Numbered from the stretch's first letter, positions 9,452 through 18,874 are shown. The stretch is 64,000 nucleotides of DNA from Gordonia westfalica (GCF_900105725.1 NZ_FNLM01000034.1:1302001-1366000); one strand, 5' to 3'. Program-made: numbers and translations. Notes: generated by a model from the sequence alone, not told the origin.

Positions 9452-10144
9452 TCACTTGATCCCGTTCTCGTAGGCGAAGACGACGGCCTGTGCGCGGTCA
9501 CGCAGCCGCAGTTTGCCCAGGAGACTGCTCACGTGGGTCTTGACCGTCTGTTCGGTGACGTAGAGGTCGGCGCCGATCTCCGCATTCGACTTCCCGTCGG
9601 CCACCAGGTCGAGTACCTCCCGCTCGCGCGGGGTGAGGTGTTCCAGCTCCGGGTTCCGTGTGGGCCGGCGACGCCGCGCGGTCACCTCGGTGATGAGACG
9701 CTTGGTGATCGACGGCGCGAGCAATGCCTCGCCCGCGGCCACCACCCGCACCGCACGCACGAGTTCGTCGGCGGGCGCGTCCTTCAACAGGAATCCCGAC
9801 GCACCGATCCGCAACGCCTCGTAGACGTAGTCGTCGATGTCGAAGGTGGTGAGCATCAGCACGCGGGTCGGCGGCTCCAGACCTGCCGTCAGGATCTGTT
9901 CGGCGGCCCAGAGGCCGTCCTTGCGCGGCATCCGCACGTCCATCAGTACGACGTCAGGCCTCGCACGCTTGCACACCTCGACCGCTTCGATCCCGTCGGC
10001 GGCGTCCCCGAGGACGGACAGATCGGGCTGGGCGGCGAGCAACGCCGAGAAGCCCTGTCGCACCATCGCCTGATCGTCGGCGATGACGACGGTGATCGGG
10101 CCGGTGTTGCCCTGTGCTTGCTGCGGTTCGGCGTTGATCGGCAC
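9452..10144 (-). CDS. NarL/LuxR-family response regulator
   Basis: A 230-aa two-component regulator. The receiver domain (about 16-130) has the acidic pair in ADDQ, the phospho-acceptor Asp69 in LMDVRMP and Lys121 in FLLKD. The output domain is a LuxR helix-turn-helix (about 165-228) with LTPREREVLDLVADGKSNAEIG and VKTHVSSLLGKL. It follows the sensor kinase gene with a 10-bp gap, so the two form an operon. The stimulus and targets are not evident; the divergent phospholipase/hydrolase pair at 11.6 kb is a candidate target by position only. Confidence 0.93.
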   Translation of the reverse strand: MPINAEPQQAQGNTGPITVVIADDQAMVRQGFSALLAAQPDLSVLGDAADGIEAVEVCKRARPDVVLMDVRMPRKDGLWAAEQILTAGLEPPTRVLMLTTFDIDDYVYEALRIGASGFLLKDAPADELVRAVRVVAAGEALLAPSITKRLITEVTARRRRPTRNPELEHLTPREREVLDLVADGKSNAEIGADLYVTEQTVKTHVSSLLGKLRLRDRAQAVVFAYENGIK

Positions 10145-10154
10145 GCCTGACAGG

Positions 10155-11438
10155 CTACTGGTCGGCGAGCGGCGAGGAGACCTGCGGCGCGGTCACCGAC
10201 GACGATGTCCCGGCGATGATGCCGTCGCGCGGCGGTGTCGCCGGGATGTGGGCACGCACCGCGAATCCGCCCTCGACCGTCGGCGCCGCGAGAAGCGAAC
10301 CGCCCACCGCCTGTGCACGTTCGAGCATGCCGGGGATGCCGACGCCGTTGCCGCCGATCCCCAGGGGCTCGGCCGTCGGCGCCGAATTGACCACGGCCAC
10401 CTCGACGGTGCCGTGCTCCCCCGGCGTCACACTCACCAGGGTCCGGCTGCCCGGCGCGTGGCGCGTCGCGTTGGCCAGCGACTCCTGCACGATCCGGTAG
10501 ATCACCAGCGCCGCCGACTCCCCGACCTCGGTGTCGTCGACCTCCCGGGTCAGCGTCACATCGGTCCCGGCCCGACGTGTCTCGGCGACGAGTGAATCGA
10601 TCTGCGCCAAGCCCGGATTGGGGGCCGCGGTGGTCTCGGCACCCTCCACCCGCAGCACCCCGAGCAGCTGCCGGACCTCGTCGAGCGAGGTGCGCGCGGC
10701 GTCGGCGATGGCGTCGAATTCGGCTGCCGCCGCGGGCGAGACGTCATCGATCCGGTAGCGTGCGGTTTGCGCCATGACGACGACCATCGACATCCGATGC
10801 GCCACCACGTCGTGCAGGTCGCGGGCGATGCGCGCACGTTCGGTGAGCACAGCCGATTCCGCCTCGGCCTCCTCGGTCTGCTTGGTACGGGCCGCGAGTT
10901 GTCGTCGTGATGCCATCAGTCCGCGGAGCAGTGCCACGACCACCGCGAGAACCGAGGTACCGACGATCCATGCCGGATGCGCCGCATAGGCGACGACGAG
11001 CGAGGTCGCGAGCCACACCACCGGTATCCACCGCAACTGACAGCGCAGCATCACCATGAAGGTCAGCACGAGCAATTCGATGAAATGGGTGACCTGGATG
11101 GTCAGTTCCCACCCGTCGCGAGCCGGGACGACGAGACCGATGATCTGGGCCGAGACCACCGAGATCGCCCATCCCACCATCGGCGCGGACCAGGCGAGCG
11201 CGATCGGCAGCGCGGCGAACGCCGAGACGACGGGCAGCAGGAAGACGGGCACAGAGTGCGTCACGGGCAGCGTCGGCCAGGCGATGGAGTACATGATCAG
11301 GGCGACGAACAGGAAGAACCAGTTGACCCGCGACGAGAAATAGGCACGCACCGCGGGGTCCTGGGCGACCGGCGCCGTCGACGCCCAATCCGCGAAATCG
11401 CTGCCCGCCGCCCGCAGATGCTTGCGTAAACCGAACAT
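10155..11438 (-). CDS. Sensor histidine kinase (HisKA_3 type)
   Basis: A 427-aa membrane kinase paired with the downstream response regulator. The N-terminal part carries five to six hydrophobic segments (about residues 38-172) without a recognisable sensor domain. Then comes a HisKA_3 dimerisation region with phospho-accepting His209 in ARDLHDVVAHRMS, and a C-terminal ATPase domain with NATRHA and GNGVGIPGMLERA. A GTG at 11447 is possible, but TAGGGT (11446-11451, minus strand) lies 7 nt before ATG 11438, which favours a leaderless start there. Confidence 0.92.
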   Translation of the reverse strand: MFGLRKHLRAAGSDFADWASTAPVAQDPAVRAYFSSRVNWFFLFVALIMYSIAWPTLPVTHSVPVFLLPVVSAFAALPIALAWSAPMVGWAISVVSAQIIGLVVPARDGWELTIQVTHFIELLVLTFMVMLRCQLRWIPVVWLATSLVVAYAAHPAWIVGTSVLAVVVALLRGLMASRRQLAARTKQTEEAEAESAVLTERARIARDLHDVVAHRMSMVVVMAQTARYRIDDVSPAAAAEFDAIADAARTSLDEVRQLLGVLRVEGAETTAAPNPGLAQIDSLVAETRRAGTDVTLTREVDDTEVGESAALVIYRIVQESLANATRHAPGSRTLVSVTPGEHGTVEVAVVNSAPTAEPLGIGGNGVGIPGMLERAQAVGGSLLAAPTVEGGFAVRAHIPATPPRDGIIAGTSSSVTAPQVSSPLADQ

Positions 11439-11605
11439 GCCCTTCACCCTAGGCGCGGTGGGGACGAGCAGTCCTCATACTTTCGGGGGAGACGCCCTCG
11501 TTCCCGAGTAGTGCCCGTCCGGCGGCATCCCGCCCTACCCGGTGAGCACGAACCGCCCGCCGGAGTGATGTGGACCGGCGGTCCCCATACCTAGCGTCTA
11601 TGGCC

Positions 11606-12301
11606 ATGAACCCTCCCGAACCACCTCGGAAATGGTCTTCGGACAACACTTCTCAACCCGACAATCGCTCAGCCGTGCACCCACGGCGCCGGTTGCGGTG
11701 GCTCGTGGCCGCCCTGACTCTCGCTGTTCTCCTTGCCGGACAGTGGATGTCGACGGCGCATGCCGTGGCCGGTGATGCCGGTTCCACCGCGGGACCGGTG
11801 CGACCGCAGCCCGAGGATGCCGGAAATCCGTACGCCGCCGCTGTCGTCGCACTGGCCGGACCGTCTCCGGCCACGACAGTCGACGTACTGCCGACATCCT
11901 TCGCCGTGCACATGGGTTACACGCCGACCGTCGTGGCGGGCGTACCCACCGACCCGGACGGCGACTGCTCCTCGCCGGTGCCGCTCCCCGTCCGGTTCAC
12001 GCCGCTGTGCCGCACACACGATTTCGGTTACGACCTGCTGCGCGCCGCCGACGCAGACGGCCGCCCCCTGGGCTCGTGGGCGCGATTCGCCCTGGACCGC
12101 ATGCTGATCGACGCGATGCAGAGTTCCTGCAGCAATCCTGCGTGCGAGACCGCGGCCCGCGTCGCGCGTATCGGCCTCGCGTGGAACACCTGGCGCCAGT
12201 ACGGCGGACCGCCGACCCGGCGGGAATCGGTTCCGCGGCTGGTGACCACCACCTTCGAACGGGCGCTCGTCGACCCCCGTCACAGCGAGGACCTCTCGTG
12301 A
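11606..12301 (+). CDS. Secreted phospholipase A2 (prokaryotic type)
   Basis: A 231-aa exported enzyme. After a proline-rich, basic N-terminus (about 1-43) there is a signal segment LVAALTLAVLLAG and a likely cleavage after AHA near residue 61. The mature part has the prokaryotic PLA2 core: CRTHDFGYD with catalytic His138 and Asp139, and Cys residues elsewhere for disulfides. The enzyme would hydrolyse the sn-2 acyl chain of phospholipids outside the cell. ATG 11606 has TAGCGT 8 nt upstream; ATG 11600 is an alternative. Its TGA overlaps the GTG of the next gene, implying coupled translation. Confidence 0.85.
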   Translation: MNPPEPPRKWSSDNTSQPDNRSAVHPRRRLRWLVAALTLAVLLAGQWMSTAHAVAGDAGSTAGPVRPQPEDAGNPYAAAVVALAGPSPATTVDVLPTSFAVHMGYTPTVVAGVPTDPDGDCSSPVPLPVRFTPLCRTHDFGYDLLRAADADGRPLGSWARFALDRMLIDAMQSSCSNPACETAARVARIGLAWNTWRQYGGPPTRRESVPRLVTTTFERALVDPRHSEDLS

Positions 12302-13487
12302 GGTGCAGGCCCGTGCTAGTGATCAGCGTGGTGATCTCGTATCTGATCGCGCTCTACCCCGGGACGCTCCCCGGGATGCGGTGACCACAACCGTGCTGGC
12401 GACCGGATTCGCCGCGGCGGGCGCGACCATCGGGATGTTGCTGTCACGACGCGCGTCTCGCGAGCCCGATCCGCAGAGCATCCGAGTGGTTCTCGGTGTC
12501 GGCGTACTGGTCGCGGCCGGGGGCGCGGGCCTGGCGGTGTGGTGGCAGAGCCTGATCCGTGCCGCCGTCGGGGCCCCGCCCGTCGGGCTCGACTGGTGGG
12601 CCGGCGCCACGCTCGCACCCGCCGCGGCAGTCACCGCGATCGTGCTCATCCCCCGCGTCACCGCGGTGGTCGCGGCGTCGGCGGTCGCCCTCACCGCCGG
12701 ACTCCTCGCACCCGCCAATGCCGACGACGGACAACCCCTGCCGACCACCGTCGTCGTCTCCGAATCGCAGACGCTGCTGCGCGGGCAGCTGTCCCCGCTC
12801 GACTTCGACGGCGCGGCAGCACGATTGGTGGAATCCTGGCTGCGCAGCGGTGGACTGTCGGCGCGGGCCGTGGTCGTGGCCGTCCCCACCGGTTCCGGCT
12901 GGGTCGACCAGGCCGCCGTCGCGGGATTCGTCGACCGCTTCGACGGCGACGTCCGGATACTGGCACTCCCCTACGCCGACGTCGAGTCGTGGAAGGCGTT
13001 CATCTCCGGCGACGCCGCGTCGACGGGGTCGTCGGTCGCGCTGGTCCGCGAGCTGGCCGAGGTGCTGGAGAGCCGACCCGCAGGTCAGCGGCCCCGACTG
13101 GTGCTCTACGGCCAGAGCCTCGGCGCGGTGGGCGCCGACGCCGCCCGTGTCTGGCTCGAGGACCACCACCCGTCACTGCTCGCGGAGACGGTGCTGACCG
13201 CACCGCCCGCGGGGACAGTGGCAACTGCGTCGGCGTCGCCGCGGATCGTCGTGGCCAATCGCAGCGATCCGGTGGTCCGCTGGTCGCTCAGTTCGATGTG
13301 GCGTCCCCCGACGAGGCCCGACGAGACGGTACTCGGCGGTCCACGGGTCCCGGAGATCCCGTGGTTGCCGGTGGTCGGCTTCCTGCAGACCAGCGTCGAC
13401 CTGCTGTCCGCGCTCGACGGCCCCGCAGGCGTCGGGCATCGCTACGGGGCGGAGCAGGCGCGGCCGGTCATCGGGTTGCGCGAGTGA
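12298..13487 (+). pseudogene. Membrane alpha/beta-hydrolase (Abhydrolase_9 type), frameshifted
   Basis: Starts at GTG 12298 inside the phospholipase stop (GTGA overlap) with a membrane helix VLVISVVISYLIALYPGTLP, then runs into a stop at 12382-12384. The frame resumes as RDAVTTTVLATG if one base is added to the C/G run at 12369-12375, giving one protein of about 396 aa. It has several N-terminal membrane helices and a C-terminal hydrolase domain with VPTGSGWVD, the nucleophile elbow YGQSLGAVG, NRSDPVVRW and a terminal GHRYG. This matches the actinobacterial Abhydrolase_9 N plus catalytic arrangement. The break is probably a sequence error; the substrate is unknown. Confidence 0.75.
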
Positions 13488-13526
13488 GCGACGAAGGGGC
13501 GCAAGCGACGAGCCACCCCTCGCTGT

Positions 13527-13615
13527 CTGAGGTGCGAGGAGCGCAAGCGACGAGCCACGAAGACCTCGTGAGTGAGCTCGCCAGCCCTTCGCGGCTCGCT
13601 GCGCTCGCACCTCAG
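13527..13615. repeat. Dispersed intergenic repeat, inverted pair
   Basis: A full forward member at 13527-13562 begins CTGAGGTGCGAGGAGCGC. It is followed at 13585-13615 by a shorter inverted member ending CTCGCACCTCAG. A fragment of the same family lies at about 13490-13518. The end of the inverted member runs directly into the first 32-bp unit of the tandem array. Confidence 0.75.
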
Positions 13616-13642
13616 GGAGCAAGGGGTGCGCTGCGCTCGCAC
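13611..13642 (+). repeat. First unit of the 32-bp tandem array, split off by the IS
   Basis: This 32-bp unit starts CTCAGGGAGCAAGGGG and ends CTCGCAC. It is the same as the units at 15291-15514 on the other side of the IS. Removing the IS and one CTCAG duplication joins them into an array of eight units. Confidence 0.85.
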
Positions 13643-13685
13643 CTCAGCCTGGATCCGTGGAGGGGTGTGGGGTGTCGGTGACATA

Positions 13686-13754
13686 AAAGTGCCCTCTGAG
13701 CTGGGATGATTGGTGGTGTTGAGACACAAAACATCCCAGCTCAGAAGGCACTTT
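13686..13754 (+). promoter_or_regulatory. Hairpin covering the transposase ribosome site
   Basis: Arms 13686-13708 and 13732-13754 pair at 22 of 23 positions. The right arm contains AGAAGG, the apparent ribosome site for GTG 13757. Transcripts entering from outside the IS would fold and hide it, a known strategy for limiting transposase synthesis. Confidence 0.6.
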
Positions 13755-13756
13755 CA

Positions 13757-15145
13757 GTGAAAGTATCACACAGCTTCTCGGCCACGTCCGCACTCTTTGA
13801 CGACGACAATCTCGTGTCGCATGCCGGGCTGGTACCGGTGATGGAATTGGCGCGCTCGACCGGGGTGGCCGCGCTGCTGGCCAAACGGGTCGATCTGGGC
13901 ACCACCCGGGTCGCCTCAGCCGGAGCCAACTTGGAAGCGAAACTGCTGACCGTGATCGCCGGGTTATGTTGCGGCGCGGACAGTATCGACGACCTCGGCA
14001 TCGTCCGCAGCGGCGGGCACCGACGCTTGTTCGACCGCGTGTACGCCCCGGCCACGATCGGACAAACCCTGCGTGAGTTCACTCCCGGGCATGCCCGACA
14101 ACTCAACGCCGTGATGACCCGCTCCCTGCCGGCGATGTGCGCCCGGGCAGGGTTGTTGCCCACTAACGGTGCCCGAGTGTTCGTCGATATCGATTCCCTG
14201 CTGCGTCCGGTCTATGGCTATCAGAAGACCGGCGCCTCCTACGGACACGCCAAGATCGCCGGACGTGAACTGCTGCGTCGGGGTCTGTCGCCGCTGATCG
14301 CCACCCTCAGCGCACCCGAGTACCCACCGGTGATCGCTAACGCCTGGCTGCGCGCCGGCCGCGCCGCCTCCGGTGCCGGGGCCGCAACGATGATCGCGCA
14401 AACCATCGCCACCGCCCGGCGTTGCGGGGCCGCCGGTGAGATCACCGTGCGCGCTGATGCGGCCTACGGATCAGCTGAGGTGATGGCTACCTGCCAACGC
14501 CTGGGAGCCACGTTCTCGCTGGTCCTACGGACCAACACCGCGATCACCCGCGCGATCTCAGCCATCGGCGAGGATGCCTGGACCCCAGTGGTCTATCCCG
14601 GGGCGGTCACCGACCCCGACACCGGCGCGTTGATCTCTGATGCCGAAATCGCCGAAACCACCTACACGGTCAGACCACTCTCGCCACACCCGATCACCGC
14701 CCGACTCATCGTGCGGCGAGTCAAAGCACACCACCCTGCCGACACCGACACCCTGATGCCGGCATGGCGGTATCACTCGTTTTTCACCAACACCACCGAC
14801 GACACCATCACCGCCGACATCAATCACCGCGCCCACGCCGTCATCGAGACCGTGTTCGCCGACCTCATCGACGGACCACTGGCCCATCTACCCTCCGGCG
14901 TCTTCGGCGCCAACGCCGCCTGGCTGGCCCTGACCGCCATCAGCCACAACCTCATGCGCACCCTCGCCGCGCTCACCAGCTCGGCCAGACTGCGCGCCGC
15001 GCGCGGAGCGACACTACGACGCACCCTGGTCGCCGTACCCGCCCGACTGGCCCGACCAGCACGAACACCCATCCTGCACCTACCCCGACACTGGCCCTGG
15101 CACCACGCATTCACCACCCTGTGGACCGCGGTGAACACCCCCTGA
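13757..15145 (+). CDS. IS1380-family transposase, copy 1
   Basis: A DDE transposase of 462 aa from GTG 13757, normal for IS1380. Likely catalytic residues lie in FVDIDSLLRPVYGYQK (first Asp), VRADAAYGS (second Asp) and the late AHAVIETVFADLIDGPL region (Glu). The C-terminal part is Arg-rich. An ATG at 13706 is in frame but falls within the left arm of the upstream hairpin, whereas GTG 13757 has AGAAGG 8 nt upstream. The second copy (19021-20409) is identical in protein sequence. Confidence 0.92.
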   Translation: MKVSHSFSATSALFDDDNLVSHAGLVPVMELARSTGVAALLAKRVDLGTTRVASAGANLEAKLLTVIAGLCCGADSIDDLGIVRSGGHRRLFDRVYAPATIGQTLREFTPGHARQLNAVMTRSLPAMCARAGLLPTNGARVFVDIDSLLRPVYGYQKTGASYGHAKIAGRELLRRGLSPLIATLSAPEYPPVIANAWLRAGRAASGAGAATMIAQTIATARRCGAAGEITVRADAAYGSAEVMATCQRLGATFSLVLRTNTAITRAISAIGEDAWTPVVYPGAVTDPDTGALISDAEIAETTYTVRPLSPHPITARLIVRRVKAHHPADTDTLMPAWRYHSFFTNTTDDTITADINHRAHAVIETVFADLIDGPLAHLPSGVFGANAAWLALTAISHNLMRTLAALTSSARLRAARGATLRRTLVAVPARLARPARTPILHLPRHWPWHHAFTTLWTAVNTP

Positions 15146-15290
15146 CCCCAACACCCCAACACATCCACCCACCACCAGGAACCCCAGTGAAAAAGCTGAC
15201 AAAGATCAGCGAATACCCCACGCCCACAACCTGATCAACCACAGAAGCAGCCCAAACTACACCTCCCGACAACCCGTCCACGGATCCAGG

Positions 15291-15522
15291 CTCAGGGAGC
15301 AAGGGGTGCGCTGCGCTCGCACCTCAGGGAGCAAGGGGGGCGCTGCGCTCGCACCTCAGAGAGCAAGGGGGGCGCTGCGCTCGCACCTCAGAGAGCAAGG
15401 GGGGCGCTGCGCTCGCACCTCAGAGAGCAAGGGGGGGCGCTGCGCTCGCACCTCAGAGAGCAAGGGGGCGCTGCGCTCGCACCTCAGGGAGCGAGGGGTG
15501 CGCTGCGCTCGCACCTCAGAGG
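15291..15522 (+). repeat. Seven 32-bp tandem repeats plus a partial unit
   Basis: Units start with CTCAG at 15291, 15323, 15355, 15387, 15419, 15452 and 15483, with a partial eighth at 15515. Lengths are 31-33 bp, differing only in the G-run after GAGCAA. Each ends in TGCGCTCGCAC and can form a short GTGCG/CGCAC hairpin. The ends resemble the dispersed repeat. No gene is present between the IS and gatA. Confidence 0.9.
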
Positions 15523-15532
15523 GCGATTCGCG

Positions 15533-17038
15533 TCAGATGATCGCGCCGCGAGCGGCCTCGTACGACGCGCCGACCCGGTAGAGCCGGTCGTCGGCGAGCG
15601 CCGGCGCCATGATCTGCAGGCCGACGGGCATGCCGTCGTCCTTGGACAGCCCGGACGGCACCGACATCGACCCGATCCCGGCCAGGTTCACCGGCAGGGT
15701 GCAGAGGTCGAACAGGTACATGGCGAGCGGGTCGTCGACCTTCTCGCCGATCGGGAACGCGGTGGTCGGCGTGGTCGGCGAGATCAGCACGTCGACCTTC
15801 TCGAAGGCGGTGGTGAAGTCGCGCGAGATCAGCGTGCGGACCTTCTGGGCCTGCCCGTAGTAGGCGTCGTAGTAGCCCGACGACAGCGCGTAGGTGCCGA
15901 TCATGATGCGGCGCTTGACCTCCGGGCCGAAGCCGGCTTCGCGGGACAGCGCCATGACCTCGTCGGCCGAGTGCGAACCGTCGTCGCCGACGCGCAGGCC
16001 GTACCGCATGGCGTCGAAGCGTGCGAGGTTCGACGACACCTCCGACGGGAGGATCAGGTAGTAGGCGCCGAGCGCGTAGGTGAAGTGCGGGCAGCTGACC
16101 TCGACGACCTCGGCGCCGCGCTCGGTGAGGAGCTTGACTGCATCGTTGAAGGAGTCGAGGACGCCGGACTGGTAGCCCTCGCCCTGCAGTTCGGTGACGA
16201 CACCGATCTTGACGCCCTTGAGGTCCTGCTCGGCGCCTTCGCGGGCGGCGGCGACCACGTCGGGCACCGGGACGTTGATCGACGTCGAGTCGCGCGGATC
16301 ATGGCCGGCGATGACCTCGTGCAGCATCGCGGTGTCGAGGACCGTGCGGCCACACGGGCCACCCTGGTCGAGCGACGAGGCGCAGGCGACGAGTCCGTAG
16401 CGCGAGACGGTGCCGTAGGTGGGCTTGACGCCGACGGTCGCGGTGACCGCGGCCGGCTGCCGGATCGAGCCGCCGGTGTCGGTGCCGATCGCGAGGGGCG
16501 CCTCGTACGCAGCAAGTGCCGCGGCGCTACCGCCACCCGAGCCACCCGGGATCTTGGTGGGGTCCCACGGGTTTCGGGTCAGCTGGTAGGCGGAGTTCTC
16601 GGTCGAGCTGCCCATGGCGAACTCGTCCATGTTGGTCTTGCCCAGGATCGGGATGCCGGCGGCGCGGAGACGTTCGGTGACCGCGGCGTCGTAGGGCGGA
16701 ACCCATCCCTCGAGGATCTTGGAGCCGCATGTGGTGGGGGCGTCGGTGGTGGTGAAGACATCCTTGAGCGCGATCGGCACACCGGCGAGCGACGACACGG
16801 CGTCGCCCGAGGAGATCGCGTCGTCGGCGGCCTTGGCGGCGACGAGAGCCTCGGCGCCGCTGACGTGCAGGAAGGCACCGAGCTCGCCGTCGACCTCGGC
16901 GATGCGGTCGAGGTGGGCCTGTGTGACCTCCACCGAGCTGACCTCGCGGGTCGCGATCTTGGTGGCGAGTTCGGCTGCGGAAAGACCGGTCAGGTCACCG
17001 GCGGGACGGGGGGCTGCGGCGTGCGACGCGGGACTCAC
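15533..17038 (-). CDS. gatA: Glutamyl-tRNA(Gln) amidotransferase subunit A
   Basis: GatA (501 aa) is the amidase that releases ammonia from glutamine for GatB. The Ser-cisSer-Lys triad of the amidase-signature family is present: Lys92 in ALKDVF, Ser167 in PGGSGGGS and nucleophile Ser191 in [10 protein letters not shown]. The start overlaps the end of gatC by 4 bp, so the two are translated together. Downstream lies the 32-bp repeat array and then IS copy 1, which ends the transcription unit away from pfkA and gatB. Confidence 0.97.
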   Translation of the reverse strand: MSPASHAAAPRPAGDLTGLSAAELATKIATREVSSVEVTQAHLDRIAEVDGELGAFLHVSGAEALVAAKAADDAISSGDAVSSLAGVPIALKDVFTTTDAPTTCGSKILEGWVPPYDAAVTERLRAAGIPILGKTNMDEFAMGSSTENSAYQLTRNPWDPTKIPGGSGGGSAAALAAYEAPLAIGTDTGGSIRQPAAVTATVGVKPTYGTVSRYGLVACASSLDQGGPCGRTVLDTAMLHEVIAGHDPRDSTSINVPVPDVVAAAREGAEQDLKGVKIGVVTELQGEGYQSGVLDSFNDAVKLLTERGAEVVEVSCPHFTYALGAYYLILPSEVSSNLARFDAMRYGLRVGDDGSHSADEVMALSREAGFGPEVKRRIMIGTYALSSGYYDAYYGQAQKVRTLISRDFTTAFEKVDVLISPTTPTTAFPIGEKVDDPLAMYLFDLCTLPVNLAGIGSMSVPSGLSKDDGMPVGLQIMAPALADDRLYRVGASYEAARGAII

Positions 17039-17352
17039 TGCTCTTCTCCCAGGATCTGCGGAACGGCGAAACGGTCCTGCTCGACGGCCGGCGCACCGGA
17101 CAGCGCGGCGTCGGTGGTCAGACCGGGCACGACGACGTCGGGGCGCAGCACGTTGGCGAGCTCGGCCGGATGCGCGGTACCGGGCACGTCGTCGGCGGCC
17201 ACCTCCTTCACCGACGCAACGTGGGTCAGGATGGAGTCCAGCTGCTTGGCGTAGACATCGAGTTCGTCCTCGCTCAGCGCCAGTCGCGACAGTCGCGCCA
17301 GGTGCGCAACCTCTTCACGCGATATGGACTTCGGTTCGCCAGCCACCGTCAT
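17035..17352 (-). CDS. gatC: Glutamyl-tRNA(Gln) amidotransferase subunit C
   Basis: GatC (105 aa) is the small wrap-around subunit that stabilises GatA-GatB. It shows the family N-terminus [20 protein letters not shown] and the Asp/Arg/Pro-containing middle LRPDVV. The ATG at 17352 follows AGAAAGGGCG. It is the first gene of the gatC-gatA operon and is divergent from the ACT-domain gene. Confidence 0.95.
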   Translation of the reverse strand: MTVAGEPKSISREEVAHLARLSRLALSEDELDVYAKQLDSILTHVASVKEVAADDVPGTAHPAELANVLRPDVVVPGLTTDAALSGAPAVEQDRFAVPQILGEEQ

Positions 17353-17554
17353 CGCCCTTTCTCACCATCACTTGCTCGGGAATGTCACCCACCGCGACGC
17401 CGTCGCGACGCAGATGTGCTTCTCCAGCCTATGGGAACGCGCCAAACCGACTCACCCCAGCCACCGTTTGCACATCGCGGCGTCGCCCGTCCACTCCCCC
17501 GGCACTGCGCCCGATCGCCACTGCGCTGCGCGCCCATTCATCCCGGGTGCGAGA
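17353..17554. other. Divergent intergenic region, gatC / ACT protein
   Basis: About 200 bp between two divergent genes; no reading frame with support, no repeat and no clear operator. It must contain both promoters, but I could not fix a -10 box for either gene. Confidence 0.5.
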
Positions 17555-18226
17555 ATGACCCACGTGTCTTACCTGTTGCGCGTCTACCTCGAGGACCGTC
17601 CCGGCAGTCTCGGCGTGCTCGCCGTGCAGCTCGGTTCGGTCGGTGCCGACATCCTGTCGCTCGAAGTCGTCGAACGCGGCGACGGTTACGCCGTCGACGA
17701 CCTCGTCGTCGAGGTCGCCCCGGGATCACTGCCGGACAGCCTGATCACCGCCGCCGAGAAGGTCAACGGCGTCCGCGTGGATTCGATCCGTCCGTATGCC
17801 GGTGTGCTCGACACCCACCGCGAACTCGAACTCGTCGATCAGGTCGCCACCGCGAAGCGCAACGATCGGCTCCAGGTTCTCGTCGACAGCGCCCCGCGCG
17901 TCCTGCGGGTGTCGTGGGCGATGGTCATCACCAGGGCCAGCGGCGGCGTGCTGCAGTTGTTCGGTTCCTCTGGCGCACCGGAAACCCCTCTCACCAGGGC
18001 CGACTGGCTGCCGTTGGAGCATGCGGCACAACTCGACTCCGAGGGCGACTGGGTGCCGGAGGCATGGCAGGACATGGACACCCGCCTGGCCGCGGCGCCC
18101 ATCGGCTCCAACGACAAGGCGATCCTGCTCGGTCGCATCGGCGGCCCCGACTTCCGGCCCTCGGAGATCGCCCGGCTCGGCTACCTGGCGGGGATCGTCA
18201 GTACGGTGTTGCGCGCCGACGGATAG
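17555..18226 (+). CDS. ACT-domain amino-acid-binding protein
   Basis: A 223-aa cytosolic protein with an N-terminal ACT domain (about 4-75: YLLRVYLEDRPGSLGVLAVQLGSVGADILSL in overlapping blocks) and a second half of unassigned function. ACT domains bind amino acids to regulate enzymes. This stand-alone protein matches the position of Rv3013 next to gatC and ligA, and its ligand is not known. ATG 17555 gives the family N-terminus; the frame is open upstream but lacks similarity there. Confidence 0.85.
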   Translation: MTHVSYLLRVYLEDRPGSLGVLAVQLGSVGADILSLEVVERGDGYAVDDLVVEVAPGSLPDSLITAAEKVNGVRVDSIRPYAGVLDTHRELELVDQVATAKRNDRLQVLVDSAPRVLRVSWAMVITRASGGVLQLFGSSGAPETPLTRADWLPLEHAAQLDSEGDWVPEAWQDMDTRLAAAPIGSNDKAILLGRIGGPDFRPSEIARLGYLAGIVSTVLRADG

Positions 18227-18241
18227 CAGGATGATGGGGGC

Positions 18242-18754
18242 ATGACCTCCATCACACTCGTGCAGGGAGACATCACCCTTCAGGCGGTCGACGCGATCGT
18301 CAATGCCGCCAATTCGACGCTGCTCGGCGGCGGAGGGGTCGACGGCGCCATCCACCGGCGTGGGGGGCCGGCGATTCTCGCCGAGTGCAAGGAGCTTCGG
18401 GCCGGTCGCTACAAACGCGGACTCCCGGTCGGTGAGGCGGTCGCCACCACCGCGGGCGATCTGGACGCGAGCTGGGTCATCCACACGGTCGGTCCGGTGC
18501 ACTCCTACGACGAGGACCGGTCGGAGTACCTGGTCTCCTGCTATCGCGAATCCCTGCTCGTGGCAGACGAATTGGGTGCGACGACGATCGCCTTCCCGGC
18601 CATCTCGACCGGTGTCTACGGCTGGCCGATGGACGACGGTGCGCGCCGGGCCGTGGACACCGTGAGGTCCGCCGACACCGCGGTGACCGAGATCCGCTTC
18701 GTGTTGTTCGACCCGCGGGCGTATCGCGCGTTCGACAAGGCGCTCAACGGTTAG
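18242..18754 (+). CDS. Macrodomain protein (O-acetyl-ADP-ribose deacetylase type)
   Basis: A single macrodomain of 170 aa. The ADP-ribose-binding elements are visible: QGDIT, NAANSTLLGGGGVDGAIHR split as NAANS (21-25) and GGGGVDGAI (29-37), and the second loop ISTGVYGWP. This subtype removes acetyl or ADP-ribosyl groups from ADP-ribose derivatives or proteins. GGATGATGGGGG upstream of ATG 18242 could serve as ribosome site, and it sits 15 bp after the ACT gene, so co-transcription is likely. Confidence 0.92.
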   Translation: MTSITLVQGDITLQAVDAIVNAANSTLLGGGGVDGAIHRRGGPAILAECKELRAGRYKRGLPVGEAVATTAGDLDASWVIHTVGPVHSYDEDRSEYLVSCYRESLLVADELGATTIAFPAISTGVYGWPMDDGARRAVDTVRSADTAVTEIRFVLFDPRAYRAFDKALNG

Positions 18755-18874
18755 CGTCGCTTGCCCCTTCACGGCAGTCCGCGTCTCGTCGCGTGCGCTC
18801 CTCGCGATCAGCTGTAAGTTCCGCCAGGCGATACCTATTGCTGATCGGACTTCGACGAGGCGATCTCACCAATG

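Larger units (their letters stand above)
13643..15295 (+). mobile_element. IS1380-family insertion sequence, copy 1
   Basis: The element occupies 13648-15290 (1643 bp). Its ends are 14-bp perfect inverted repeats beginning CCTGGATCCGTGGA, with weaker matching further in. It is flanked by the 5-bp direct repeat CTCAG (13643-13647 and 15291-15295), the expected target duplication. It carries a single transposase gene. The copy at 18912-20554 has the same length and an identical transposase, so transposition was recent. The target is the end of a dispersed-repeat/tandem-array unit. Confidence 0.93.

Noticed and set aside
13648..13756. Transposase start at ATG 13706
   Set aside because: It lies in the left arm of the hairpin without a ribosome site, while GTG 13757 has AGAAGG at proper spacing.
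15291..15522. CRISPR array (32-bp repeats)
   Set aside because: The units are directly adjacent without spacers and no cas genes are near, so it is a tandem repeat.
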